Part shown: piece after piece, positions 32,926 through 42,278 of the stretch
How the letters are laid out: each line of letters opens with the position of its first letter
Position numbering within the stretch: the stretch's first letter is position 1
Notes under the pieces: model-generated
What the model was told of the DNA's origin: nothing
What the model saw: the letters and a program-made list of their open reading frames with translations, nothing else
Databases searched by the model: none
Position numbers and translations under genes: made by a program
Origin: Thiohalocapsa sp. PB-PSB1
Lineage (GTDB): Bacteria > Pseudomonadota > Gammaproteobacteria > Chromatiales > Chromatiaceae
Assembly (NCBI GenBank): GCA_016745215.1
Contig: CP050890.1
Span: forward strand, 2,914,001 to 2,978,000
DNA length: 64,000 nt
Direction: 5' to 3'

Positions 32926-35900
32926 ACAGACGCCCGTGCGCGTCGTCATCGTTACGCTTGACAGCCATCTTGCCAGCGCCACCGAACGCGCTCGGCCAAT
33001 GCTCGAGCAAGAGATTCCCGGGCTGTCGCTGAGTTTGCACGCTGCTGCCGAATGGGAGGGTGCGCGCCAAGGGTTACCACGTTGCCACGAGGGTAATGTT
33101 CACGGTGAAGTCTGTGAGCGTTGTGCGGAAGCTGGAACCTGCGCGTTGCATCGCTGTCGCGCGGAAATTGCCAAAGCGGATATCATCATTGCGAGCATGT
33201 TGTTTATGGAAGACCACATCAAGGCCGTCCTGCCGGCGCTGCAGGCACGGCGCGATCATTGCGATGCGATGGTTGGCTGCATGTCCTCGGGGGAGATCAT
33301 GCGTCTGACCCGGATTGGCAAATTCGACATGAGCGCCCCGCAGAGTGGGCCGATGTCCCTGCTGAAAAAGCTGCGCGGCGCTGGCAAGACAAAAGGCGAG
33401 GGCAAAAGTGACGCCAGCGGCGCCAAGCAGATGGCGATGCTGCGGCGTATTCCGAAATTGTTGCGGTTTATTCCCGGCACCGCCCAGGATGTACGTGCCT
33501 ACTTCCTGCTGCTGCAGTACTGGCTGGCAGGGTCGGAGCATAACATTGCCAATATGGTGCGGTTGCTGGTCGACCGTTATGCAGAGGGTCCGCGCGGGGT
33601 GTTACGGGGAAGGCTCAAGGTTGACGCGCCGGCTGAGTATCCTGAGGTTGGCGTGTTCCACCCGCGTATGAAGTCACGCATATCCAACCGCGTCTCCGAT
33701 CTGCCGGCGCGTAAGGGGGCTACCGGAACGGTCGGGCTGTTGGTTATGCGTTCTTATGTGCTTGCCGGCAACACCGGCCATTATGACGGCGTGATCCAGG
33801 CGCTGGAGGCGCGCGGATTGCGAGTGATCCCCGCCTTTGCCAGCGGTCTTGATGCGCGTCCGGCAATTGATCAGTTCTTTGTCAATAAGGGCAAGCCGAT
33901 TGTCGATGCGGTTGTGTCGCTGACTGGATTTTCGCTCGTTGGCGGGCCAGCCTACAATGATTCCGCAGCGGCTCAAGAGGTTTTGGCTGAGCTTGATGTT
34001 CCTTATCTTGCCGCGCATCCGGTCGAGTTTCAGACGCTTGAACAATGGCAGTCGTCTGACCGAGGTTTGATGCCGGTGGAAGCGACTATGATGGTGGCGA
34101 TTCCCGAACTCGATGGTTCCACTGGCCCCATGGTCTTTGGCGGTCGCTCCGCCGAAGCGCCCGAGGATCGCTCGCGCGACATGCAGAGCCATGCGGAGCG
34201 GGCGAATACGCTTGCCGCTCGCGTGCAGCGCCTGCTGCTGTTGCGCCAGACCGAAGTGTCTGAACGCAAGGTGGCCGTGGTTCTGTTCAATTTTCCACCC
34301 AACGCGGGTAATACCGGCACCGCTGCCTATTTGTCCGTGTTTGCATCCCTGTATCGCACGCTGAAGGCAATGCAACAGCAGGGTTATGTGGTTGATCTGC
34401 CAGACAGCGTTGATGATCTGCGGGAGCGCATCGTCAACGGTAATGCAGGTCAGTTCGGCGCGCATGCCAATGTCTTCACCCGCATTTCCAGTGACGATCA
34501 CGTACGTCATGAGCCCTATCTTGCAGAGATCGAAAGTCAGTGGGGGCCGGCTCCTGGAAAGCAGCAGAGCGATGGGGCGTCGATTTTTGTGCTCGGCGAG
34601 CAATTCGGAAACGTCTTCGTTGGTGTGCAGCCTGCGTTTGGTTATGAAGGCGACCCCATGCGGCTGCTATTCGACAAGGGATTTACCCCGACCCATGCCT
34701 TCAGCGCCTTTTACCGGTTTTTGCGTGATGATTTCGGCGCGAATGCCGTGCTGCACTTCGGCACTCATGGAGCGCTGGAATTCATGCCCGGCAAACAAGC
34801 CGGAATGTCCGGTGAATGCTGGCCGGACCGGCTGATCAGCGATTTGCCAAACCTTTATCTCTATGCTTCCAACAATCCGTCCGAGGGGACCATCGCCAAA
34901 CGTCGCGCCGCTGCTACCTTGGTGAGCTACATGACTCCGCCAATTGCCAATGCTGGCCTTTACCGCGGACTCGTGGACTTGAAGAGTTCCATTGAGCGCT
35001 GGCGTGGGCTGACACCTGATGCGCCAACGGATGAGCGCGACGAATTGGCCTCCTTGATTCAAGCCCAGGCTGCGGAATTGGATCTGGCGGAAGCTGAGCC
35101 AATTTGGGATGGTGACGCAAGTGACCGCATTACGCGTCTCAACGACCAGATTCTAGAACTGGAGTACACGCTGATTCCCCATGGCCTGCACGTGGTTGGT
35201 GAGCCGCCCAACGATGAGGAACGCCTCGATCTGCTGATGGCAGTGGCCGAATCCAAAGGCGATGTCTGCGATGTGAGCGAGGTCACCCGAGGTGCACTTC
35301 AGGCATTAATCAATGGCGGTGCTCCGGCTCTGGCATTGCAAAAAGGTGGTATGGAGGTCACAGAAGAAAACCTGGCACTACTTACGCAGATGGAAGAATA
35401 TAATCGGCTGTTGTCGGAAGATTATGAAATTCCAGCCATTCTGCGTGCATTAGAGGGTCGTTTCGTGCGTCCGGCTCCAGGTGGTGATCTGCTGCGCACC
35501 CCTGAGATCCTACCCACCGGGCGCAATTTGCACGGGTTTGATCCATTCCGGCTGCCCAGCGTATTTGCCGTCAAAGAAGGCATACGCCATGCGCAATTGT
35601 TGCTGGATCGGCACCTACAGGATGGTAACGCCCTGCCGGAGTCGATCGCATTGGTTCTCTGGGGTACGGACAATTTGAAAACCGAGGGCGGTCCGATTGC
35701 GCAGGCATTGGCGCTGATCGGCGCCCAGCCTCGTCTGGACAGCTATGGCCGCGTTTGCGGAGCCGAACTGCTGCCGCTGGAGACGCTGGGGAGACCGCGA
35801 ATCGATGTTGTCATGACCCTGTCCGGAATCTTCCGTGATCTTTTGCCATTACAGACTAAGCTGTTGGCTGAAGCCTCGTTCCTTGCCGCCACCGCGGATG

Positions 35901-36712
35901 AGCCGGTGGAACAGAATTTTGTGCGTAAGCATACCTTGGAATATCAGAACGCTCATGGTTGCGACATCGAAACCGCCGCATTGCGGGTGTTCAGCAACGC
36001 CGATGGCACCTATGGTTCCAACGTCAATCACTTGGTGGATAACAGCGGTTGGGATGACGAGGACGAGTTAGCTGAGACCTATACCCGACGCAAGTGTTTC
36101 GCCTACGGTCGCAATGGAAAGCCGGTGCGTCAGGCGGACTTGCTGAATAGCGTGCTCGGTGATGTACAACTGGCTTATCAGAACCTCGACTCGGTTGAAC
36201 TCGGCGTCACGACGGTAGATCACTACTTCGACACCCTCGGTGGCATCAGCCGTGCGGTCAGTCGTTCGAAGGGTGGCGATGTGCCGGTCTATATCGGCGA
36301 CCAGACCCGTGGCGACGGCAAAGTGCGTACGCTGGCAGAGCAGGTGTCGTTGGAGACACGCACCCGTATGCTAAACCCAAAGTGGTATGAGGGTATGCTT
36401 AAGCATGGCTACGAGGGTGTGCGACAGATTGAGGTGCATGTGACCAATACCATGGGTTGGTCTGCAACAACTGGCCAAGTCGCCCCCTGGGTTTACGAGA
36501 AGATGACCGAGACCTTTGTGCTGGATGACGAAATGCGTGAGCGCCTAGCCGCGCTGAATCCGACCGCGTCAGCGAAGGTTGCCAGTCGCTTATTGGAAGC
36601 GCACGAGCGCAACTACTGGACGCCGGATGATGCTACGCTGGAGGCTCTGCGTCGTGCTGGCGAAGAGCTTGAAGACCGATTAGAAGGCATAACCGAAGGG
36701 GTGGCCGCGTGA
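32900..36712 (+). CDS. bchH: Magnesium chelatase subunit H
   Basis: BchH binds protoporphyrin IX and inserts Mg with the BchI/BchD ATPase (not in the window), the committed step to bacteriochlorophyll. 1270 residues, normal for the family. CobN-type segments such as GCMSSGEIMRLTRIGKFDMS, FGTHGALEFMPGKQAGMSGE, NYYWTP-like end (ERNYWTPDDATLEALR) and VNHLVDNSGWDDEDELAETY are present. The first ~45 residues are atypical and the Cys-rich GARQGLPRCHEGNVHGEVCE stretch is notable. The start lies inside bchB; the TGA overlaps the GTG start of bchL. Confidence 0.97.
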   Translation: MPKHTSAAEQTPVRVVIVTLDSHLASATERARPMLEQEIPGLSLSLHAAAEWEGARQGLPRCHEGNVHGEVCERCAEAGTCALHRCRAEIAKADIIIASMLFMEDHIKAVLPALQARRDHCDAMVGCMSSGEIMRLTRIGKFDMSAPQSGPMSLLKKLRGAGKTKGEGKSDASGAKQMAMLRRIPKLLRFIPGTAQDVRAYFLLLQYWLAGSEHNIANMVRLLVDRYAEGPRGVLRGRLKVDAPAEYPEVGVFHPRMKSRISNRVSDLPARKGATGTVGLLVMRSYVLAGNTGHYDGVIQALEARGLRVIPAFASGLDARPAIDQFFVNKGKPIVDAVVSLTGFSLVGGPAYNDSAAAQEVLAELDVPYLAAHPVEFQTLEQWQSSDRGLMPVEATMMVAIPELDGSTGPMVFGGRSAEAPEDRSRDMQSHAERANTLAARVQRLLLLRQTEVSERKVAVVLFNFPPNAGNTGTAAYLSVFASLYRTLKAMQQQGYVVDLPDSVDDLRERIVNGNAGQFGAHANVFTRISSDDHVRHEPYLAEIESQWGPAPGKQQSDGASIFVLGEQFGNVFVGVQPAFGYEGDPMRLLFDKGFTPTHAFSAFYRFLRDDFGANAVLHFGTHGALEFMPGKQAGMSGECWPDRLISDLPNLYLYASNNPSEGTIAKRRAAATLVSYMTPPIANAGLYRGLVDLKSSIERWRGLTPDAPTDERDELASLIQAQAAELDLAEAEPIWDGDASDRITRLNDQILELEYTLIPHGLHVVGEPPNDEERLDLLMAVAESKGDVCDVSEVTRGALQALINGGAPALALQKGGMEVTEENLALLTQMEEYNRLLSEDYEIPAILRALEGRFVRPAPGGDLLRTPEILPTGRNLHGFDPFRLPSVFAVKEGIRHAQLLLDRHLQDGNALPESIALVLWGTDNLKTEGGPIAQALALIGAQPRLDSYGRVCGAELLPLETLGRPRIDVVMTLSGIFRDLLPLQTKLLAEASFLAATADEPVEQNFVRKHTLEYQNAHGCDIETAALRVFSNADGTYGSNVNHLVDNSGWDDEDELAETYTRRKCFAYGRNGKPVRQADLLNSVLGDVQLAYQNLDSVELGVTTVDHYFDTLGGISRAVSRSKGGDVPVYIGDQTRGDGKVRTLAEQVSLETRTRMLNPKWYEGMLKHGYEGVRQIEVHVTNTMGWSATTGQVAPWVYEKMTETFVLDDEMRERLAALNPTASAKVASRLLEAHERNYWTPDDATLEALRRAGEELEDRLEGITEGVAA

Positions 36713-37659
36713 GTTTAGACGATCTTCCAACAACCATCTTCGGTGGCGGTCAGTCCGGCGCTGGCGCTACTGCTGCCGATCGCCACATCGATCCGCGCTT
36801 GGACGGCGAGGGCAGTTTGCAGGTTCAGCTCGATTCGGATTTGCAGATCGGTAAGGCCAAGGTTTTTGCCATTTATGGCAAGGGTGGAATCGGAAAGAGT
36901 ACCACCTCGTCGAATCTATCCGTGGCTTTTTCCAAGCTTGGTAAGCGAGTGGTGCAGATCGGCTGCGACCCGAAGCATGATTCCACCTTTACATTAACCA
37001 AGCGGTTGGTGCCGACGGTAATCGATGTGCTGGAATCGGTGAATTTTCATCCCGAAGAGCTGCGCCTTGATGACTTTGTTTACGAAGGCTACAACGGCGT
37101 CATGTGCGTCGAGGCGGGTGGTCCGCCCGCGGGCACCGGCTGCGGCGGTTATGTGGTCGGGCAGACGGTCAAGCTATTGAAACAGCATCATGTGCTTGAA
37201 GACACCGACATCGTTGTGTTCGACGTGCTGGGCGATGTAGTCTGTGGTGGTTTTGCGGCGCCTTTGCAGCACGCCGACCAGGCGTTGGTGGTCACCGCCA
37301 ACGACTTCGATTCGATTTTTGCGATGAACCGCATCTCGACGGCGATCCTGGCTAAGGCAAAAAATTACAAGGTCCGCATCGGCGGCGTCATTGCTAATCG
37401 TAGCGCAGAAACCGACCAGATCGATCGTTTCAACGCGGCAGTAGGACTCAAGACCCGAGCACATCTGCGCGATCTCGACGTGATTCGGCGCAGTCGTCTA
37501 AAGAAAGCGACCCTATTCGAGATGGAGCCGTCCGAGGACGTTGAAAACGCCCAGCAGGAATACCTGAAATTGGCCAGAAGCCTGCTGAATGGTACTGAAT
37601 CTCTGACGGTAACGCCGATGCGTGACCGCGATCTGTTTGATTTTCTGGGTTTTGATTAA
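36709..37659 (+). CDS. bchL: Dark-operative protochlorophyllide reductase ATPase BchL
   Basis: Homodimeric nitrogenase-Fe-protein-like ATPase that passes electrons to BchN-BchB. 316 residues from GTG 36709. P-loop YGKGGIGKSTTSSNLSVAFS at ~54-73; the two cysteines for the 4Fe-4S cluster are in GGPPAGTGCGGYVVGQ and LGDVVCGGFAAPLQHAD. The ~45-residue N-terminal extension before the P-loop domain is common in purple bacteria. Tightly coupled to bchH by overlap. Confidence 0.97.
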   Translation: MSLDDLPTTIFGGGQSGAGATAADRHIDPRLDGEGSLQVQLDSDLQIGKAKVFAIYGKGGIGKSTTSSNLSVAFSKLGKRVVQIGCDPKHDSTFTLTKRLVPTVIDVLESVNFHPEELRLDDFVYEGYNGVMCVEAGGPPAGTGCGGYVVGQTVKLLKQHHVLEDTDIVVFDVLGDVVCGGFAAPLQHADQALVVTANDFDSIFAMNRISTAILAKAKNYKVRIGGVIANRSAETDQIDRFNAAVGLKTRAHLRDLDVIRRSRLKKATLFEMEPSEDVENAQQEYLKLARSLLNGTESLTVTPMRDRDLFDFLGFD

Positions 37660-37815
37660 TCCGAACCGAGATGCGTGCGCTGAATTGCTGCCCGGTGAAC
37701 GAGCCGGTGAACGAGATCGAGATTCGTCAGTCAATTGGACTGCTGACCTACCCAATGGTCACATCCAAGGCGTTTTTATCATGATTATGCCGATTCGAAC
37801 AGCGAGAATATAACC

Positions 37816-38538
37816 ATGCCGAGCGTTTCCTACCAACAGCGTCGAGGCCAGATCGAGGCCTACTTCGATCGCACCGCGGCCGATGCCTGGAAGCGCCTGA
37901 CGTCCGACGCCCCAGTCAGTGGTATTCGCGCCACTGTACGCGCCGGCCGCGAGCAGATGCGCGGCACTTTGCTTGATTATCTTCCAACGGAACTCAGCGG
38001 CAAGCGTTTGCTGGACGCCGGCTGTGGTACCGGTATGCTGTCGCTGGAAGCAGCCCGACGTGGTGCTCATGTCTATGCTGTTGATTTGTCTCCGACATTG
38101 ATCGAGAATGCTCGCGAACGCTTGCCGAAAGAACTGGCTGGCCGTATCGAGTTTGTCGTCGGCGATATGCTGGCACCGGAGCAAGGAGAGTTCGATCATA
38201 TCGTCGCGATGGACTCGCTGATTCACTATGAACTCGAGGATGCCTTGACGGTGATCGAAGATTTTGCATCACGTGCGCGGGTGTCGGTATTGTTCACCTT
38301 TGCGCCGCGGACCGTCTTGCTATCGCTGATGCACGCGGTGGGGCAGTTTTTTCCGCGTTCCGATCGCTCGCCGGCGATCGTTCCAGTGGCAGAGCGCAAG
38401 CTGCGCGAGGCCATCGCTGCCGCCACCGCTACCGCCACCGCTACCAATAGCCCTCTTCTGGGTTGGCAAGCGGGTAGAACACAGCGAATTTCCAGAGGGT
38501 TTTATACCTCCCAGGCAATGGAGCTGATACGCCTGTGA
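37816..38538 (+). CDS. bchM: Mg-protoporphyrin IX methyltransferase
   Basis: BchM uses S-adenosylmethionine to methylate the C13 propionate of Mg-protoporphyrin IX. 240 residues: YFDRTAADAWKRLTSDAPVS near the N-terminus, SAM motif I LLDAGCGTGMLSLEAARRGA at ~65-84, and VSVLFTFAPRTVLLSLMHAV later. An Ala/Thr-rich run (IAAATATATATNSPL) is a small insertion made of GCCACC-type codon repeats. Starts 156 bp after bchL, the largest gap in the operon; stop overlaps the lhaA GTG. Confidence 0.95.
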   Translation: MPSVSYQQRRGQIEAYFDRTAADAWKRLTSDAPVSGIRATVRAGREQMRGTLLDYLPTELSGKRLLDAGCGTGMLSLEAARRGAHVYAVDLSPTLIENARERLPKELAGRIEFVVGDMLAPEQGEFDHIVAMDSLIHYELEDALTVIEDFASRARVSVLFTFAPRTVLLSLMHAVGQFFPRSDRSPAIVPVAERKLREAIAAATATATATNSPLLGWQAGRTQRISRGFYTSQAMELIRL

Positions 38539-39989
38539 GCACCGCCATGAACGACCTTCGACGCCTCTGGCTCTACGATATTCTGCCACGGATGTTGCCG
38601 TTTGCCGATGCCGGCAGCGCCGAGTTGCCGTTACCGCGTTTATTGCGCCTTAGCTTGTTCCAGGCGTCGGTCGGTATGGCGATTGTGCTGCTGTACGCCA
38701 CGCTGAATCGTGTCATGGTGGTCGAGATGGCGGTACCGGTCTGGTTGGTATCGTTAATGGTTGCGCTGCCGGTGTTGTTCGCCCCGTTTCGTGCGTTGAT
38801 TGGGCATCGATCGGATATCCACCGTTCTGCGTTTGGCTGGCGTCGAGTGCCCTTTTTGTGGTTCGGAAGTCTGTTGCAATTCGGCGGCTTGGCGATCATG
38901 CCCTTCGCCCTGCTCTTGCTTGCCGAGGGCGGCAATGCTCCCCCTTGGGCTGGGCAGCTGGGTGCCGCCGTTGCCTTTCTGCTCGCTGGTGCCGGTCTGC
39001 ACACCACCCAGACTGCCGGCCTTGCGCTGGCAACAGATCTTGCTCCCGAGACCAGTCGACCACGAGTCGTTGCTCTGCTGTTCGTGGCTTTACAGCTGAG
39101 TATGCTAGCGAGCGCGCTGCTGTTTGGCTGGCTGCTTACCGATTTCAGTCAAATGCGTTTGATTCAAGTCATCCAGGGTGCGGCAGTGGTGACCATGGTG
39201 CTGAACGTCATTGCGCTGTGGAAGCAGGAGCCTTGGAATCGTAAACGCGCCAAACAGATGGCCGCGGACCGTTCAGCACACAAGCCGCGTCCGCGCTTTG
39301 TCGAATCCTGGCGTGCTTTTGTTGCAGATACTCGCTCCAGCCGTTTGCTGGTCGCATTGGGTCTTGGTACCGCCGGATTCACGATGCAGGAGATTCTGCT
39401 GGAACCCTACGGCGCTCAGGTACTCGATCTGAGCGTCGCACAGACCACGAGATTAACCGCCATCTGGGCCTTTGGTTCATTGGTGGCGTTTGCGTTGGCG
39501 GCTCGCATGCTGACGCATGGTGCTGATCCCTTCCGGCTTTCCGCCGGCGGGGTGTTGGTCGGAATCGTCGCATTTACCGCCGTCATTTTTGCCGATCCCC
39601 TGCACTCGCCTTGGTTGTTTCGTGCCGGTGCGATGTTGATCGGTTTTGGTGGCGGAATGCTCGCGGTCGGTATGCTGACCGCGGCAATGAGCATGGCTGA
39701 AGGCGGTCACAGCGGGCTTGCACTTGGCGCTTGGGGTGCGGTGCAGGCAACGGCTTATGGTGTGGCGATCGCCGTCGGTGGTGCACTTCGTGATCTGGTC
39801 GGGGCACTCGCCTCGAGTGGTGTGTTCGGACCAGTTCTCACTGGGCCAGCCGTCGGCTATGCGGCGGTTTACCATCTGGAAATTTTACTTCTGTTCGCAA
39901 CCCTGATCGCAATCGGACCGCTGGTGCTGCGCACCGGCTCGCGCGGTGGGCGATCGTCAACGAGGTTCGGTCTTGCCGAGCTTCCTTAA
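38535..39989 (+). CDS. lhaA: LH1 assembly protein LhaA (PucC family)
   Basis: MFS-type protein with 12 predicted helices, needed for LH1 assembly and possibly pigment delivery. 484 residues from GTG 38535. Family segments: FQASVGMAIVLLYATLNRVM, FAPFRALIGHRSDIHRSAFG, AGLHTTQTAGLALATDLAPE, GTAGFTMQEILLEPYGAQVL and SGLALGAWGAVQATAYGVAI. It lies in the usual bchM-lhaA-puhA position. Clearly paralogous to the MITE-disrupted gene at 20670-22317, which makes this copy the only intact PucC-family gene in the window. Confidence 0.96.
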   Translation: MSTAMNDLRRLWLYDILPRMLPFADAGSAELPLPRLLRLSLFQASVGMAIVLLYATLNRVMVVEMAVPVWLVSLMVALPVLFAPFRALIGHRSDIHRSAFGWRRVPFLWFGSLLQFGGLAIMPFALLLLAEGGNAPPWAGQLGAAVAFLLAGAGLHTTQTAGLALATDLAPETSRPRVVALLFVALQLSMLASALLFGWLLTDFSQMRLIQVIQGAAVVTMVLNVIALWKQEPWNRKRAKQMAADRSAHKPRPRFVESWRAFVADTRSSRLLVALGLGTAGFTMQEILLEPYGAQVLDLSVAQTTRLTAIWAFGSLVAFALAARMLTHGADPFRLSAGGVLVGIVAFTAVIFADPLHSPWLFRAGAMLIGFGGGMLAVGMLTAAMSMAEGGHSGLALGAWGAVQATAYGVAIAVGGALRDLVGALASSGVFGPVLTGPAVGYAAVYHLEILLLFATLIAIGPLVLRTGSRGGRSSTRFGLAELP

Positions 39990-40015
39990 ATCACTGAACC
40001 AACGGAGGTTCTCCC

Positions 40016-40789
40016 ATGCCTAGTGGCGCCATTACCAACTACATCGACGTTGCACAACTGGTGCTTTATGTCTTTTGGTTCTTCTTCTTCGGTCTGGTAT
40101 TTTGGATTCGTCGCGAAGACAAGCGCGAGGGTTACCCTGTCGAGTCATTGCGATTGCGTGGTTCGACCATGATGGAAGGATTTCCGCCAATGCCGGAGCC
40201 CAAGACCTTCAAGATGCCGCATACTGGCAAGCTGGTGGTCAAGCCCGGACCTGAGCCCGCTCAGTACAAGCTCAATGCCGAGCCCATCGCTCCCTGGCCC
40301 AGTGCTCCGCTGGCGCCTACGGGGAATCCGATGCTTGCCGCCGTTGGTCCCGGCAGTTATGCGCAGCGTGCCAATGAGCCGGATCTGACTGAAGCTGGTG
40401 ATCCGCGGATCGTGCCCATGCAAGTTGCCAAACACTTCAGCGTTGTCGAGCGCGATCCCGATCCGCGCGGCATGCCAGTCTTTGGCTGTGACGGTGAGGA
40501 AGGGGCCAAGGTACGCGATATCTGGGTCGATCGCTCCGAGCCGCAGATCCGTTATCTCGAACTGGATACGAAAAATGGCAAACGTGTACTGCTGCCGATA
40601 GCGATGTGCAATGTGCGCGGCAAGAAAGGCGTGGTTGAGGTATCCAGCATTACCGGCGCGCAATTCAACGATGCGCCGACCTTGGCCAGCTATGAAAAGA
40701 TCACGATGCTTGAAGAGGACAAAGTTGTCGCTTACTACGGTGGCGGTACGATGTATGCCACGCCTGATCGCGCGGAGCCGTTTTTGTGA
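40016..40789 (+). CDS. puhA: Photosynthetic reaction centre H subunit
   Basis: 257 residues. One N-terminal membrane helix (YIDVAQLVLYVFWFFFFGLV, ~8-30), then WIRREDKREGYPVES and the cytoplasmic PRC-barrel domain (FSVVERDPDPRGMPVFGCDG, VSSITGAQFNDAPTL). The H subunit caps the L/M core and guides proton uptake to QB. A GGAGG ribosome site lies about 10 bases before the ATG. The stop overlaps the puhB GTG start. Confidence 0.97.
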   Translation: MPSGAITNYIDVAQLVLYVFWFFFFGLVFWIRREDKREGYPVESLRLRGSTMMEGFPPMPEPKTFKMPHTGKLVVKPGPEPAQYKLNAEPIAPWPSAPLAPTGNPMLAAVGPGSYAQRANEPDLTEAGDPRIVPMQVAKHFSVVERDPDPRGMPVFGCDGEEGAKVRDIWVDRSEPQIRYLELDTKNGKRVLLPIAMCNVRGKKGVVEVSSITGAQFNDAPTLASYEKITMLEEDKVVAYYGGGTMYATPDRAEPFL

Positions 40790-41484
40790 GCGAGTTTGAT
40801 GTCGAGCCGGTTCACGGCTTGCCGGAGAACCTCCCTGGGGGGGAGGTTCTTCGCTGGCAGGGGGCACCACGCTGGGGCGCGCTTGCGGTGCGGGCATTTC
40901 ACATTCGCAAAGTCGCCCTGTATTTTGGCTTTTTGATCCTATTTCGTATCGGCTATGTGCTGAGCGCCGGCGATTCCTGGTCGATGGTGTTACTATCCAC
41001 GACCTGGTTGGCATCGTTGGCAGCAATAGCGATGGGAATATTAGCCATATTGGCGTGGCTGTATAGTCGTTCCACCGTCTACAGCATTACAGACCGGCGG
41101 ATTGTGATCCGTTTCGGTATTGCTATACCGATGGCCGTGAATATCCCGTTCAAGGTGATTGAGAGTGCTGGCATGCGCCGCTATGGTGATGGCATCGGCG
41201 ATATTCCGCTCGTCCTTGGTTCTAGCCAAAGCGTCAATTATCTGATCATGTGGCCTAATGTGCGGCCGTGGCGCTTTTTCAACGCTCAACCGATGTTGCG
41301 GTGCATCGCCGATGTAGATGCGGTTGCCGGCATTCTTGCGACCGCATTGCGTGAGGCGGTGGCCTGTGAGTCTGAAGCAAGCGATGTCAATGAATCGACG
41401 GCAGATCCTTCTGATTCGCAATCTGATCTGGCTGCAAACCCGGCAACGCGGCAATTCAATCCCGACCCGATGCCGAGCCGATGA
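40786..41484 (+). CDS. puhB: Reaction centre assembly protein PuhB
   Basis: 232 residues from GTG 40786. The opening EFDVEPVHGLPENLPGGEVL-RWQGAP is the family signature; membrane helices near 45-60 and 72-95, then a PH-like domain (YSITDRRIVIRFGIAIPMAV). Known in Rhodobacter to aid reaction centre assembly. Codes for an acidic C-terminal tail not needed for the fold. Confidence 0.93.
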   Translation: MSEFDVEPVHGLPENLPGGEVLRWQGAPRWGALAVRAFHIRKVALYFGFLILFRIGYVLSAGDSWSMVLLSTTWLASLAAIAMGILAILAWLYSRSTVYSITDRRIVIRFGIAIPMAVNIPFKVIESAGMRRYGDGIGDIPLVLGSSQSVNYLIMWPNVRPWRFFNAQPMLRCIADVDAVAGILATALREAVACESEASDVNESTADPSDSQSDLAANPATRQFNPDPMPSR

Positions 41485-41500
41485 TGCGGAGAAACCTTCC

Positions 41501-41962
41501 ATGAGTGATCCGTTCGAGGGCCGCCCTTTCCCACGCGAGGTTTTGATCGGGGCGGCCCTACTGATCGGCTTCGTTATTGTTGCCGCCGCCATGGTGCGTT
41601 TCACCGGCGTTGGCGGCACGGAGACGCCGCTTGCGCCGATTATCGAGAGTCGCCAGCTTGTGTTTACCGATCATGACGATGGGACCACCACGGTCAGCGT
41701 GCCGGGGGAGGCTGGCGTCGTTGCTGAGCTGAAGTCCGGGGAGGATGGCTTTATTCTTGGCGTCATGCGTGGCATGGTTCGCGAGCGCAAGAGCTACAAC
41801 GCCGAACTGAGCGCACCATATATCCTGTCGCTGCGCCAGGATGGGCGTTTGTTGTTTGAAGACCCACTGACTGGCAGGCGCATCGACTTGCGTGCATTTG
41901 GACCCACCAACGCAGGCTCGTTCGCACAACTATTGCGCGCAGAAATCCGACCGAGTTCCTGA
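41501..41962 (+). CDS. puhC: Photosynthetic complex assembly protein PuhC
   Basis: 153 residues from ATG 41501. One N-terminal helix (EVLIGAALLIGFVIVAAAMV) anchors a periplasmic domain with SRQLVFTDHDDGTTTVSVPG, GFILGVMRGMVRERKSYNAE and DLRAFGPTNAGSFAQLL. PuhC helps organise the RC-LH1 complex. 16 bp after puhB, same operon. Confidence 0.93.
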   Translation: MSDPFEGRPFPREVLIGAALLIGFVIVAAAMVRFTGVGGTETPLAPIIESRQLVFTDHDDGTTTVSVPGEAGVVAELKSGEDGFILGVMRGMVRERKSYNAELSAPYILSLRQDGRLLFEDPLTGRRIDLRAFGPTNAGSFAQLLRAEIRPSS

Positions 41963-42146
41963 CGTCTGCAAGATCCCCGCCCGCCCATACACAATGCCAC
42001 TCCGGCCTTACTGTGTTCAGAGACAGCGGCTTTCGGTGCCTGATCGGCTAGGGGGGGTGTTAAGGCCGACTCCATCAGGCGCGCACCATTGCATGGCGTT
42101 GGCTGGTTCTTCAATACCGACAAGATCCGCCGAGGAGTGAACAAAA

Positions 42147-42263
42147 ATGCCCACAGCTTTGTCAGTTGCGTATCCCAAGTCTATTTATTACGCCACCTAC
42201 CTTTCCGAGACAATCGGTTACGCCCGGTCTATCAGCATCTCCTGCCGCTTGGCCCCCGCCTGG
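42147..42263 (+). CDS. Candidate small protein between puhC and puhE
   Basis: 38 codons from ATG 42147 with AGGAG (42132-42136) about ten bases upstream: MPTALSVAYPKSIYYATYLS, then ETIGYARSISISCR. It ends 15 bp before puhE. Position inside the puh operon and a good ribosome site support translation; it could be a leader peptide, a small complex subunit, or the remnant of a longer gene. No match recognised. Confidence 0.35.
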
Positions 42264-42278
42264 TAGGCCGCGGGCCAG

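Noticed and set aside
33674..34603. 309-codon minus-strand frame inside bchH
   Set aside because: It is a shadow of bchH with no protein-like composition.
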